DNA of 6,125 nucleotides. It comes from Candidatus Hodarchaeota archaeon. GTDB lineage: Archaea > Asgardarchaeota > Heimdallarchaeia > Hodarchaeales > Hodarchaeaceae. Below, piece by piece: positions 1-5,596 of this stretch (within the stretch, counting starts at the first letter, position 1; each line of letters starts with the position of its first letter). The notes below the pieces were generated by a model that was not told where the DNA came from, did not search any database, and worked only from the letters and a program-made list of their open reading frames with translations. Location: the NCBI GenBank assembly GCA_016840305.1, contig JAEOSP010000281.1, positions 1 to 6,125 on the forward strand, in the 5' to 3' direction. The translations under genes were made by a program, and so were the position numbers.

Positions 1-407
1 CGTTCAAAGAATTCTTCTAACAATAGACACTCTTTAGTGATATAGTACTCTATATTATCCTCAGAGATATCTTCGTACAAACAGCAATCAAAATGGAGTC
101 CAAAGTGGTGCCCTGCCAATAGTATCTGTTTTACTTGCTGGGAACAATGGCTTGAAAATAAATTATATAACGGGCAACGAAGCATAAGGAAAAAAGTGGA
201 TTGAATTCCAAGATTTCTTTCTATTAAGGCGATGTTACACGCCGACTCCATGTCCATATCAACATCGTGTCTTATAATTACTTGCGACTTATCTGCCGTT
301 GTGCTTTTCTTGCCTTCTTTAAAATCAATGAAGGAGTAAATTTCACGCAACTTGGAGATTAACTCTTGGTAATAATCATAGGTTAATGAGCTATAGTTAT
401 TGGACAT
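1..407 (-). CDS. NodB-like polysaccharide deacetylase family protein, 5' part (3' end outside window)
   Basis: The first 135 codons of a minus-strand gene that continues past the left edge. The predicted protein has the hallmark of a Firmicute and surface-glycan-locus branch of the polysaccharide deacetylase superfamily. IIRHDVDMD lies at residues 44-52, where the aspartates and histidine correspond to the first metal/catalytic motif. It is followed by a helix and GIQSTFFL (67-74), then GHHFGLHFD (99-107), equivalent to the usual GHEIGLHxD. Members of this fold remove acetyl groups from amino sugars or act on related C-N bonds, but the substrate of this branch is not predictable. The ATG at 407 is chosen because an in-frame TAG lies five codons upstream; its ribosome site is weak (AAAAGGA lies about 18 bases upstream). 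No signal peptide is seen, so a cytoplasmic role in precursor modification is plausible. It is transcribed away from the PIG-L operon. Family call is confident; substrate unknown. Confidence 0.85.
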   Translation of the reverse strand, partial: MSNNYSSLTYDYYQELISKLREIYSFIDFKEGKKSTTADKSQVIIRHDVDMDMESACNIALIERNLGIQSTFFLMLRCPLYNLFSSHCSQQVKQILLAGHHFGLHFDCCLYEDISEDNIEYYITKECLLLEEFFE

Positions 408-508
408 CGCCAGTATACTCTAAAGTCCTTTTAGCATTGCTCAAGCACTTATTCTGTCCATCAAGCGTTTCTATAATGTTGGTAATTGCTCTTTTTCGGA
501 TTTTATAT

Positions 509-539
509 ATAATATCAGACAATATGAATAAATTGTCAA
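509..539 (-). promoter_or_regulatory. candidate sigma-A promoter for the NodB-like deacetylase
   Basis: On the minus strand a perfect -35 box TTGACA (534-539) is followed after 19 bases by TATTAT (509-514), preceded by TG one base upstream (extended -10). It reads toward the deacetylase start about 100 bases away. The 19-base spacer is longer than optimal, which the extended -10 may offset. One copy of the 16-bp direct repeat overlaps the upstream edge of the -35 box. Confidence 0.45.
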
Positions 540-553
540 CATAATTAACGTAA
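538..553 (+). repeat. 16-bp direct repeat, copy 1
   Basis: The sequence aacataattaacgtaa occurs here and again, identically and in the same orientation, at 833-848. This copy overlaps the upstream end of the -35 box of the minus-strand deacetylase promoter. On the minus strand both copies are followed, after 16 or 8 bases, by TGTCTGAT, so the two upstream regions share a bipartite pattern. Confidence 0.7.
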
Positions 554-667
554 CTTAACTTAACTAATCCCACCGAACTTAGACAAAATAACTTTGGCTA
601 CAGCATTTTTAGGAGATCAATTAGATTATTTATTACTGTAAATTCCTTTAACAACAAAATATTACAT

Positions 668-805
668 TTATTCAAGCGTCACGTTACAGCGAATTTTCGA
701 GGAAAAATCCACAGAATCTATGTCTATATAATTCAACAAGTCAAAATGCCGAGTAAATTTTATGTTAACTCTTAGTTCAGCGTACAATACCAGGAGATTT
801 TTCAT
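668..805 (-). pseudogene. 45-codon minus-strand open frame, possible 5' remnant of a glycan-locus gene
   Basis: An ATG at 805 opens a 45-codon frame beginning MKNLLVLYAELRVNIKFTR and ending NVTLE before TAA. The start, a hydrophobic strand followed by a basic stretch, resembles the N-terminus of a Rossmann-like enzyme such as a glycosyltransferase. The same frame stays weakly protein-like after the stop (YFVVKGIYSNK) but contains further stops, as expected of decay. There is no convincing Shine-Dalgarno site. It sits just downstream of the second 16-bp repeat. No family is recognised; it may be a chance open frame in AT-rich DNA. Confidence 0.3.
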
Positions 806-832
806 GTTTTCTAAAAATCAGACATTCAGCAA

Positions 833-848
833 AACATAATTAACGTAA
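833..848 (+). repeat. 16-bp direct repeat, copy 2
   Basis: An identical second copy of aacataattaacgtaa, 295 bp from the first. On the minus strand it lies directly upstream of the 45-codon open frame at 668-805 and is followed after 8 bases by TGTCTGAT. It could mark a duplicated upstream region or a binding site; the sequence alone does not decide. Confidence 0.7.
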
Positions 849-1040
849 ATGATAAATACTTGTACGGTTATTATGTTATTCTCCGGAATATCATCTGAAT
901 CATACTCAAGTTAATAGAGCAAATCACGCGTAAAATTCCCCTAATGAAACCATATTTATAAATATTCTGTATTCTTTTTATTCCTTGCGGTAACGTGCGA
1001 TAGGATTAACTTAGAAAGCGGTATAGTTTATGGAGGCAGG

Positions 1041-1460
1041 CTATGGTTCCAGTGAAAAATCTATAAAAGTATAACCAAAATGGTAGTATTGTTAACTAAT
1101 TTCCTACAACGGACTAGAAATTCTGACTAAATTCTAACCATATAATCTTATAATAGTTAAGGTGAATATATTACGCTTGATATCATAACCAAGAGAAAAT
1201 AGGAAACTACTATCGAGGGTAGATACTATCCCATTCCTATTTGCTTTTTCTAAATATTTCGAATTAAGAAATCGGGTATACGGAACACCAATAATAAATA
1301 TCACCTGATATTGCTTGAATAAATACAATAGTGAGTGCTCATAAAATAGTCGGGCAAGAGGAAAGTAATCATAAATATCTGCTTTGATCATACGTTAAAT
1401 AAGACTAGGTTTTCTAATAACGTGTTGAATACCGCTTTAAAACTCCCTGTCACCGAGCAT
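1041..1460 (-). pseudogene. decayed minus-strand gene of unrecognised family, broken by in-frame stops
   Basis: An ATG at 1460 has a good ribosome site on the minus strand (GGAGAG at 1465-1470, 4 bases away) and starts MLGDREF. The frame is cut by TAA at 1437-1439 and 1395-1397. It then stays open for 85 codons (1391-1134), with protein-like stretches such as FLNSKYLEKANRNGIVSTLD and SSFLFSLGYDIKRN. After TAG at 1134 the same frame continues as NLVRISSPL, EIS, QYYHFGYTFIDFSLEP, separated by TAG at 1104 and TAA at 1092, and meets TAG at 1041. Several of these stops could arise from single changes in CAA or CAG codons. The 85-codon piece has an ATG (1391) but no ribosome site of its own, so it is better read as the middle of a dead gene than as a real small protein. 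I do not recognise the family. The same frame may extend weakly to about 940. Confidence 0.45.
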
Positions 1461-1516
1461 ATTACTCTCCGGAAGTTAGGATCGCTGATATTTTCAGAAA
1501 TTACTGATAGCGATGT

Positions 1517-1546
1517 TTGCTAAATATGTTATGTTACAGATATAAT
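1517..1546 (+). promoter_or_regulatory. candidate promoter for the PIG-L/WbqC pair
   Basis: TTGCTA (1517-1522, four of six matches to TTGACA) is followed after 18 bases by a perfect TATAAT (1541-1546). The start of transcription would fall near 1553, giving a leader of about 50 bases before the ATG at 1606. The DNA is AT-rich, so a chance TATAAT is possible. Confidence 0.4.
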
Positions 1547-1605
1547 GCGTAAAAACTCTAAGATATCAGACAGTTAATATTAATGTGTAAAAGAGATATA
1601 ATTAA

Positions 1606-2247
1606 ATGATGTTAGATTATGGAACAATACTCGTATTGAGTCCGCATACTGATGATGGTGAACTTGGTGCAGGGGGAACCACATCCAGATTTGCTAAGGA
1701 AGGAAAAACGATTTATTATGTCGCTTTCTCACCCGCTAAATGCTCGATTCCTAAAAATTTCCCCAAGGACACAACAGAAAAAGAGTATAAAAAAGCAGCT
1801 GAAATTTTGGGTGTCCCTAGTGAGAATATATTTATTTTAGATTATGAACCGAGAAGCTTTCCAACTAAGCGGCAAGAGATCTTGGAGGAAATGATCAAAA
1901 TAAATCAAAGAATCAAACCAGATTTGGTTCTAGTACCATCATCTAACGACCTTCATCAAGACCATCAAGTTATACATATTGAGGCATTAAGAGCCTTCAA
2001 GACTTCATGTTCGATCTGGGGATATGAACACCCGTGGAACAACCTAACATTTACCATGAATATATTCGTTCAGTTGAAGGAAGAATATCTAGAAAATAAA
2101 ATGGAAGCCCTGGCGCAATACAAGTCCCAGGATTTCAGGATATATTTTAATGCGCAATATATCAGGGCTCTTGCATATTCCCGGGGAATTCAGGTCAATT
2201 TTCCTTACGCCCAAGCTTTTGAAGGAATAAGGTTATTGGTTAAATAG
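1606..2247 (+). CDS. PIG-L/LmbE-family deacetylase
   Basis: A 213-residue protein of the PIG-L (LmbE-like) family, zinc-dependent enzymes that remove acetyl groups from N-acetylated sugars such as GlcNAc-linked compounds. The metal motif is SPHTDDGELGAGG at residues 12-24 (H14, D16 and D17 at the ligand and catalytic-base positions). The usual PHPDDE is PHTDDG here, a variation on the common motif. The distal ligand region is DLHQDH at 115-120, with H117 or H120 the probable third zinc ligand. The overall pattern (Rossmann-like strand, motif, KKAAEILGV helix at 62-70, DLVLVP at 106-111) is complete and length fits the family. Two adjacent ATGs (1606, 1609) are possible; a weak AAGAGAT precedes them. 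No signal peptide, so it acts in the cytoplasm. The stop codon overlaps the start of the WbqC-family gene, indicating co-translation. The substrate, probably a nucleotide- or lipid-linked amino sugar, is inferred from context. Confidence 0.9.
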   Translation: MMLDYGTILVLSPHTDDGELGAGGTTSRFAKEGKTIYYVAFSPAKCSIPKNFPKDTTEKEYKKAAEILGVPSENIFILDYEPRSFPTKRQEILEEMIKINQRIKPDLVLVPSSNDLHQDHQVIHIEALRAFKTSCSIWGYEHPWNNLTFTMNIFVQLKEEYLENKMEALAQYKSQDFRIYFNAQYIRALAYSRGIQVNFPYAQAFEGIRLLVK

Positions 2248-2957
2248 TGAAAACAGTAGCCATACATCAACCAAATTATCTCCCCTGGATCGGATTTTTT
2301 AGTAAAATAAAGTACTCTAATTATTTCATTATCCTGAATACTGCGGAATACCCAAAGGGGAGCATAATAAATAGGAATAAAATAAGGACGAATGAAGGCT
2401 GGAACTATCTGACAATTCCGATAGGTAGAAGATTACATGGGACAAGAATCTGTGACATCAAACTCCCGATAGATAAAACGTGGATGATAACCCATTGGAG
2501 AACGATTAAACATCACTATATGAAGGCTAATTTTTTTAGGCTCCATCAAAATTTCTTTAAAAATTTATATCAAAAAGATTTTGAATATTTGTGGCAAATA
2601 AACGAGGAGATTATATTCTATTTATTTGGATGTTTTGGAATAAAAGTAGAGGTAAAAAGAGCGAGTGAATTACACGTAAATCCAGATTTGCGGAAAACAG
2701 ACATGGTGATTGAACTCCTAAAAAGTGTCAATGCTGACACATACCTTTCTGGCCCATCTGGAAGGGTTTATCTGGATTATAAAAAATTTAAGCAAAGTAA
2801 TATTGATTTGAAATTTTTTGAATTTAAACATCCAGTTTACCGACAAAGATACAATGGTTTTGAGTCAACTATGTCAGCAATTGACCTATTATTCAATGTC
2901 GGATCACAGTCATGCGAGATTCTCGAAAAATGTGGGCATATAAATAGCAGAAAGTAA
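2247..2957 (+). CDS. WbqC-family protein
   Basis: A 236-residue full-length member of the WbqC-like family, found in O-antigen, capsule and other surface-glycan gene clusters. Some members are thought to act in making or transferring unusual sugars, but the biochemical activity is poorly defined. Family signatures are IHQPNYLPWIGFF at residues 6-18, INRNKIR at 41-47, a W-x-LTIPI strand (52-59), KTDMVIELLK (150-159), TYLSGPSGRVYLD (165-177), HPVYRQ (195-200) and the C-terminal STMSAIDLLFNVG block (207-219). The start is GTG at 2247, whose G is the last base of the PIG-L stop (TAGTG), so translation is probably coupled; no in-frame ATG is nearby. AAGG at 2229-2232 may help. No membrane segment or signal peptide, so cytoplasmic. 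Tight pairing with a PIG-L deacetylase suggests both act on the same sugar intermediate (inference). Confidence 0.92.
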   Translation: MKTVAIHQPNYLPWIGFFSKIKYSNYFIILNTAEYPKGSIINRNKIRTNEGWNYLTIPIGRRLHGTRICDIKLPIDKTWMITHWRTIKHHYMKANFFRLHQNFFKNLYQKDFEYLWQINEEIIFYLFGCFGIKVEVKRASELHVNPDLRKTDMVIELLKSVNADTYLSGPSGRVYLDYKKFKQSNIDLKFFEFKHPVYRQRYNGFESTMSAIDLLFNVGSQSCEILEKCGHINSRK

Positions 2958-3150
2958 TATTATAATGGTTCACATTGTTACTAGATCATCAAAAGAATAG
3001 CGTAAAGACTATTAATATTTAGCAGCATAATGTCTTCAACGTAAATAATTTATATAATGCTTAATAAGTTTTTTAAATATAGGCTAATAAATGAACAAAT
3101 TAAATGTTGGCTAAGAAGTCTCGTTTCCTCACGGTTAGGAATTTTAATGT

Positions 3151-3405
3151 ATGGATATTAAAGGGACAATAGTTAACTTTATCATAAGCAATTTTCCAGA
3201 AGCACGCGAATGGAAAAACCTAGATGACGTTTCCCTTGTAGATGAAGGTATTATTGACTCGGTAGGAGAGCTGGAATTAGTAGCCTTCCTTGAAGAAACA
3301 TTTACTTTTAGCGTAGAGGACGAAGAAATAACATCCGATAACCTTGATTCAGTTAATAAATTGGTTATTTACGTACAATCAAAAATAACAACTAATATAT
3401 CATAA
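3151..3405 (+). CDS. acyl carrier protein (phosphopantetheine-binding)
   Basis: An 84-residue acidic stand-alone carrier protein. The attachment motif is GIIDSVGELELV (residues 33-44) with S37 the expected phosphopantetheine site. It is followed by helix II (LVAFLEETF), a loop with DEEITSDNLDSVNKL and helix III ending at VIYVQSK. Length is typical of a discrete ACP. The motif is IDS rather than the DSL of the housekeeping fatty-acid ACP, as in carriers dedicated to secondary pathways or glycan modification. The protein would hold an acyl or other carboxylic group as a thioester after activation by a 4'-phosphopantetheinyl transferase, which is not in the window. ATG at 3151 has AGGA at 3137-3140, 10 bases away; an out-of-frame ATG at 3147 is not used. 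The 193-bp gap after the WbqC-family gene has no gene or clear terminator. The most likely partner here is the LpxD-like transferase at 3757. Confidence 0.92.
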   Translation: MDIKGTIVNFIISNFPEAREWKNLDDVSLVDEGIIDSVGELELVAFLEETFTFSVEDEEITSDNLDSVNKLVIYVQSKITTNIS

Positions 3406-3434
3406 CCGCTATCATTAAAACTAGGGTAGTAATT

Positions 3435-3695
3435 ATGTTGCTTAACGAATTCCTAGAGAAAAATGAGGACGTTGATGCAAATTCAACTAATTGTCTCCTC
3501 AATTCTTTTACTAACGTTGTACACAAGCATAACCTAGGCTTTCATCACTATGCGTTTGAAATGGCAAATCTAGTTCGGGATGGATATATTGATCGCATCA
3601 AAGCTTTGGAAAGACTTAATCAGCAAGAGAACCCTCGTATCGTCGAGTTTGTTAAAAATAAACTAGAGGGAATAGAGGATTCTTCTGATGACTGA
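3435..3695 (+). CDS. small protein resembling the C-terminal end of a PP-loop (ExsB/sugar amidotransferase-like) ATPase; possible truncated gene
   Basis: An 86-residue protein beginning MLLNEFLEKNEDVDANSTNC. The segment STNCLLN (residues 17-23), FHHYAFEMANLVRDGYIDR (36-54), KALERL (56-61) and IVEFVKNKL (69-77) resembles, from memory, the C-terminal region of PP-loop ATPases of the ExsB/N-acetyl-sugar amidotransferase type. That region has a TNC motif, a GxxxYAxExAxxVRxGxxxR motif and a final EYVKxKL helix. The ATP-binding PP-loop domain is absent: an in-frame stop at 3393-3395, inside the preceding gene, rules out a longer protein. However, AGGG at 3423-3426 is well placed 8 bases before the ATG, so the piece may still be translated. 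It is either a remnant left when the front of a gene was deleted against the ACP gene, or a free-standing domain. Only a profile search can settle the family. Confidence 0.5.
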   Translation: MLLNEFLEKNEDVDANSTNCLLNSFTNVVHKHNLGFHHYAFEMANLVRDGYIDRIKALERLNQQENPRIVEFVKNKLEGIEDSSDD

Positions 3696-3745
3696 TTTGA
3701 AGCGTTAATTCGCACGTCACTTATCAGGCGATTATGGGAAGTGTC

Positions 3746-3755
3746 AAGGGGGAGG
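3746..3755 (+). promoter_or_regulatory. strong ribosome binding site, unusually close to the start, LpxD-like copy 1
   Basis: AAGGGGGAGG ends one base before the ATG at 3757. GGAGG itself is too close for normal use, but AAGGGG pairs at a workable distance of about 5 bases. The next in-frame ATG (3778) is 22 bases from GGAGG and has no site of its own, and no GTG or TTG lies between. The upstream ATG is therefore preferred, with some doubt. Confidence 0.55.
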
Positions 3756-3756
3756 T

Positions 3757-4680
3757 ATGATAGTAAAGAAGATAACAATGAAAGAACTCCTTAGCTCGAT
3801 ACAGGAACAACATCATGTGCTGGGTAGTATGGATACGTATGTGAGTAATCCATCCCCGATTGACCAAGCTGATGATAACTCACTTTGTTTCTGCAAGAAA
3901 AAAGGTGAGCAAGCGTTAAGAATGATTAGGAGTAGCAGAGCAAAGGTTATAATCTGTTCTAATAACCTTGAGCTTAACAAGGCTGATTACCAGGGAAAAA
4001 CAATTATCCAGGTTTCGAATCCAAGGCTAACCTTTAGTCGGTTACTAAACAAATATTTTACACCCATTCCTAAATTTGGCATTCATTCCACGGCGATTAT
4101 TAGCGAAAAGGCTATAATAGGGCGCGAAGTTTATATAGGTCCACATTCATATATTGCGGATTGCAGAATAGGTGACGGAACCATAATCGATGGTCACGTT
4201 TATATATATGATGGGACAACAATTGATAAAGGCGTCATTATACACGCTGGGGTTGTTATCGGTGCTGAAACTATGGGCTTCGAGAGAAATGAAATAGGAG
4301 AGTGGGTAAAGCTCCCTCAAATTTCCGGCGTTATCATCGAGGATGATGTCGAAGTAGGTGCAAATTCGGTAGTCTGCCGAGGCTCTTTGAGTGATACGAT
4401 AATTGGCAAGGGAACAAAACTTGATAACCTAGTAAGGATCGGGCATGGAGTAAAGATTGGTAAACATTGCATTATTATTGCTGGTGCTATAATATGTGGT
4501 TCTGTAAAAATAGGCGATTATACTTGGATAGGACCACTCGCTTGTATTAGGGAAAGCATCCATATTGGTAATCAAGTATTAGTGGGCATGGGCTCGGTCG
4601 TTCAAAAGGACATTGACGATAATTCAGTTGTTACGGGATCTCCAGCAAGATCAATTCGTAAGAACACAACCTCTGTATAA
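3757..4680 (+). CDS. LpxD-like left-handed beta-helix sugar N-acyltransferase, copy 1
   Basis: A 307-residue protein built like LpxD (UDP-3-O-acylglucosamine N-acyltransferase). Residues 1-105 form the N-terminal uridine/nucleotide-sugar-binding-type domain, ending IQVSNPRLTFSRLLNKYF. From about 108 hexapeptide repeats run to the end (IIGREVYIGPHSYIAD, IGDGTIIDGHVYIY and others). LpxD signatures include GFERNEIGEWVKLPQISGV (174-192), DVEVGANSVVCRG (187-199) and DNLVRIGHGVKIG (223-235); H230 matches the catalytic histidine of LpxD in NLVQIAH. It differs from E. coli LpxD in two ways. The second conserved histidine (in NGH) is replaced (RES at 266-268), and the C-terminal helical extension is missing; the chain ends in SVVTGSPARSIRK, as in sugar O/N-acetyltransferases. 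The neighbouring ACP makes an acyl-ACP donor likely, and the partner deacetylases could supply a free amine. Acyl-CoA or acetyl-CoA use cannot be excluded. Cytoplasmic trimer expected. Confidence 0.88.
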   Translation: MIVKKITMKELLSSIQEQHHVLGSMDTYVSNPSPIDQADDNSLCFCKKKGEQALRMIRSSRAKVIICSNNLELNKADYQGKTIIQVSNPRLTFSRLLNKYFTPIPKFGIHSTAIISEKAIIGREVYIGPHSYIADCRIGDGTIIDGHVYIYDGTTIDKGVIIHAGVVIGAETMGFERNEIGEWVKLPQISGVIIEDDVEVGANSVVCRGSLSDTIIGKGTKLDNLVRIGHGVKIGKHCIIIAGAIICGSVKIGDYTWIGPLACIRESIHIGNQVLVGMGSVVQKDIDDNSVVTGSPARSIRKNTTSV

Positions 4681-4756
4681 TGATCGTTCACTCGTATATG
4701 GGATGATTGCCAGTCTAAAAAACTCGCTCCTCATCAGGCTTTACTAACTGTGGTAA

Positions 4757-5073
4757 TCACTTAAAGAGTAGTATCACTATGGTCTCAGCCTTACTACCCA
4801 ATTCAGTATGAGTTAACCCCCAGATGAAGTAGGCATGGACATTCTTGAGGCTCAGGCAAATAACCTCATCAAAGTCATGAATGATATGCTAGTACTGTTT
4901 CAATATACCGCATACTATAATCCTCTTAACCAGCAGGCAGAGGCAAATTCTAGGTCAAGGTGGATGGCAACGTCGTATTCCTTAATAGCATGCTGTGAAT
5001 TTCCTGAGCTAGCAGCTTCGTTGCCACGTTTGTTGTAGGTCTTAGCATTGTCTCGAGATTTGTACAATATGGG
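4757..5073 (-). pseudogene. TPR-repeat protein remnant, frameshifted
   Basis: The minus strand keeps tetratricopeptide repeats split between two frames. The first frame (5073 to 4918) reads NAKTYNKRGNEAASSGN then HAIKEYDVAIHLDLEFASA, CWLRGL and stops at TAG (4915-4917). A second frame (from about 4888) resumes with HDFDEVICLSLKNVHAYF and IWGLTHTELGSKAETI and stops at TGA (4757-4759). These match the TPR consensus (A-Y-x-x-RG, G-x-x-x-x-AI-x-D-x-x-x-AI-x-L-x-P). Together they make about two repeats with stops and one frameshift near 4890-4915. There is no start codon with a ribosome site. TPR domains mediate protein-protein contacts; the original function is unknown. A plus-strand open frame over 4835-5038 is the antisense shadow of this remnant. 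Confidence 0.65.
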
Positions 5074-5106
5074 TCATGATATAATAATTAGCGTGGATAA
5101 TCAATA

Positions 5107-5325
5107 TCAAATGCGAAAGAATATGAATTTCTTTAAATTATTAGTTAGTGAAAAGGAACGTTTTTTGATGGTGTCTTTCTGTTTAGGCAGTACAACATCG
5201 TCAAACTTGTTTGCTGCGGCCTGTTGGAGTCCTGAGGCCACATAGCTGTATGTATCAAGAGTTATCTGAATAGAGCCATGCCCTAATCTTTCCTGAACTA
5301 TCTTAGGATGTACACCCTACTTCAT
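5107..5325 (-). pseudogene. tyrosine recombinase/integrase remnant (C-terminal catalytic part)
   Basis: After an ATG AAG TAG (stop at 5317-5319) the minus strand is open for 69 codons. They begin GVHPKIVQERLGHGSIQITL, followed by DTYSYVASGLQQAAANKFDD, and end in a basic tail at TGA (5107-5109). This is the C-terminal end of a phage or integrative-element tyrosine recombinase. LGH carries the third conserved catalytic histidine and the first Y of DTYSYV is the nucleophile position. In intact relatives the residue before GVHPK is commonly Q (LKQGVHPK), so the TAG looks like a CAG-to-TAG change. The R-box HxLRHTHA and everything upstream are missing, so the piece cannot be an active enzyme. It shares strand with the TPR remnant and shows that a mobile element once lay between the two acyltransferase genes. 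A plus-strand open frame at 5048-5245 is its shadow. Confidence 0.8.
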
Positions 5326-5327
5326 TA

Positions 5328-5534
5328 TGATGATGAATATGCTGCCACTTCAGAATCCGGGTTGGGATATGCTAGGCAGATAACCTTAATGAAGCTCTGC
5401 CACAAGGCATTCGGATATATACGATGTGCTATATGAAGTGCTTCCTCAGTACTTAGACGACAGGCTGCGGGAAGATAAGTGATGTAATTTACTTGACCGT
5501 TACTCAGCCGGAAGATATTATTATTAAAGATTGA
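5328..5534 (-). pseudogene. unrecognised 69-codon open stretch without a start codon
   Basis: On the minus strand, between TGA (5535-5537) and TAA (5325-5327), 69 codons are open. They read convincingly as protein: IFRLSNGQVNYITYLPAACR, then LSTEEALHIAHRIYPNALWQ and SFIKVICLAYPNPDSEVAAY. No ATG, GTG or TTG with a ribosome site begins it. A short out-of-phase MINL at 5533-5544 could be the lost start after a frameshift. The amphipathic helix STEEALHIAHRIYP and the mixed composition are unlike the chance frames around it. It abuts the integrase remnant, overlapping it by about one codon junction. I do not recognise the family. It may be a fragment of mobile-element cargo or the 3' part of a lost gene. 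Confidence 0.4.
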
Positions 5535-5576
5535 TCATCTTAAGGCTGTTATTGAGACATTTTACTTGGAGTGATT

Positions 5577-5585
5577 GAGGGAGGG
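5577..5585 (+). promoter_or_regulatory. ribosome binding site of LpxD-like copy 2
   Basis: GAGGGAGGG lies 11 bases before the ATG at 5597. It is a strong purine-rich site and indicates that the second copy is translated independently of the first. The similar GGGAGG placed before copy 1 lines up in position when the two genes are aligned. Confidence 0.6.
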
Positions 5586-5596
5586 AAATAATAACA

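Larger units (their letters stand above)
408..1605. other. 1.2-kb AT-rich region without an intact gene
   Basis: No frame on either strand encodes a full-length recognisable protein. The region holds the candidate promoter of the left deacetylase, a 16-bp direct repeat, two minus-strand coding remnants (668-805 and 1041-1460) and a candidate promoter for the rightward PIG-L operon. The rest, roughly 560-660 and 850-1040, is very AT-rich with stops in all frames. No tRNA, CRISPR array or convincing terminator was seen. Confidence 0.7.
4681..5596. other. 0.9-kb decayed mobile-element region between the acyltransferase paralogs
   Basis: No intact gene is present. All protein-like content is on the minus strand: the unrecognised stretch, the integrase C-terminus and the TPR remnant, in that order of reading. 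The stretch 4681-4756 after the stop of the first acyltransferase shows no clear terminator hairpin and no coding. A 10-bp inverted repeat (atgaagtagg at 4824-4833 and its complement at 5316-5325) is present but could be chance. Confidence 0.65.

Noticed and set aside
1041..1460. Stop-codon recoding as an explanation of the interrupted frame
   Set aside because: Stops are of both TAG and TAA types, and the intact genes in the window use TAG, TAA and TGA as ordinary stops, so decay is simpler.
1652..1840. 62-codon plus-strand open frame
   Set aside because: Out-of-frame shadow inside the PIG-L gene.
2958..3150. A promoter or terminator between the WbqC-family and ACP genes
   Set aside because: TATAAT-like strings are present but no -35 box at proper spacing, and no GC-rich hairpin with a T-run was found.
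4835..5038. 67-codon plus-strand open frame
   Set aside because: It has no ribosome site and is antisense to the TPR remnant, whose minus-strand reading fits a known repeat consensus.
5048..5245. 65-codon plus-strand open frame
   Set aside because: It has no ribosome site and lies antisense to the integrase C-terminus, which is the real coding signal.
4824..5325. 10-bp inverted repeat atgaagtagg / cctacttcat as element ends
   Set aside because: Ten bases are expected by chance at this scale, and one copy lies within the integrase coding remnant.
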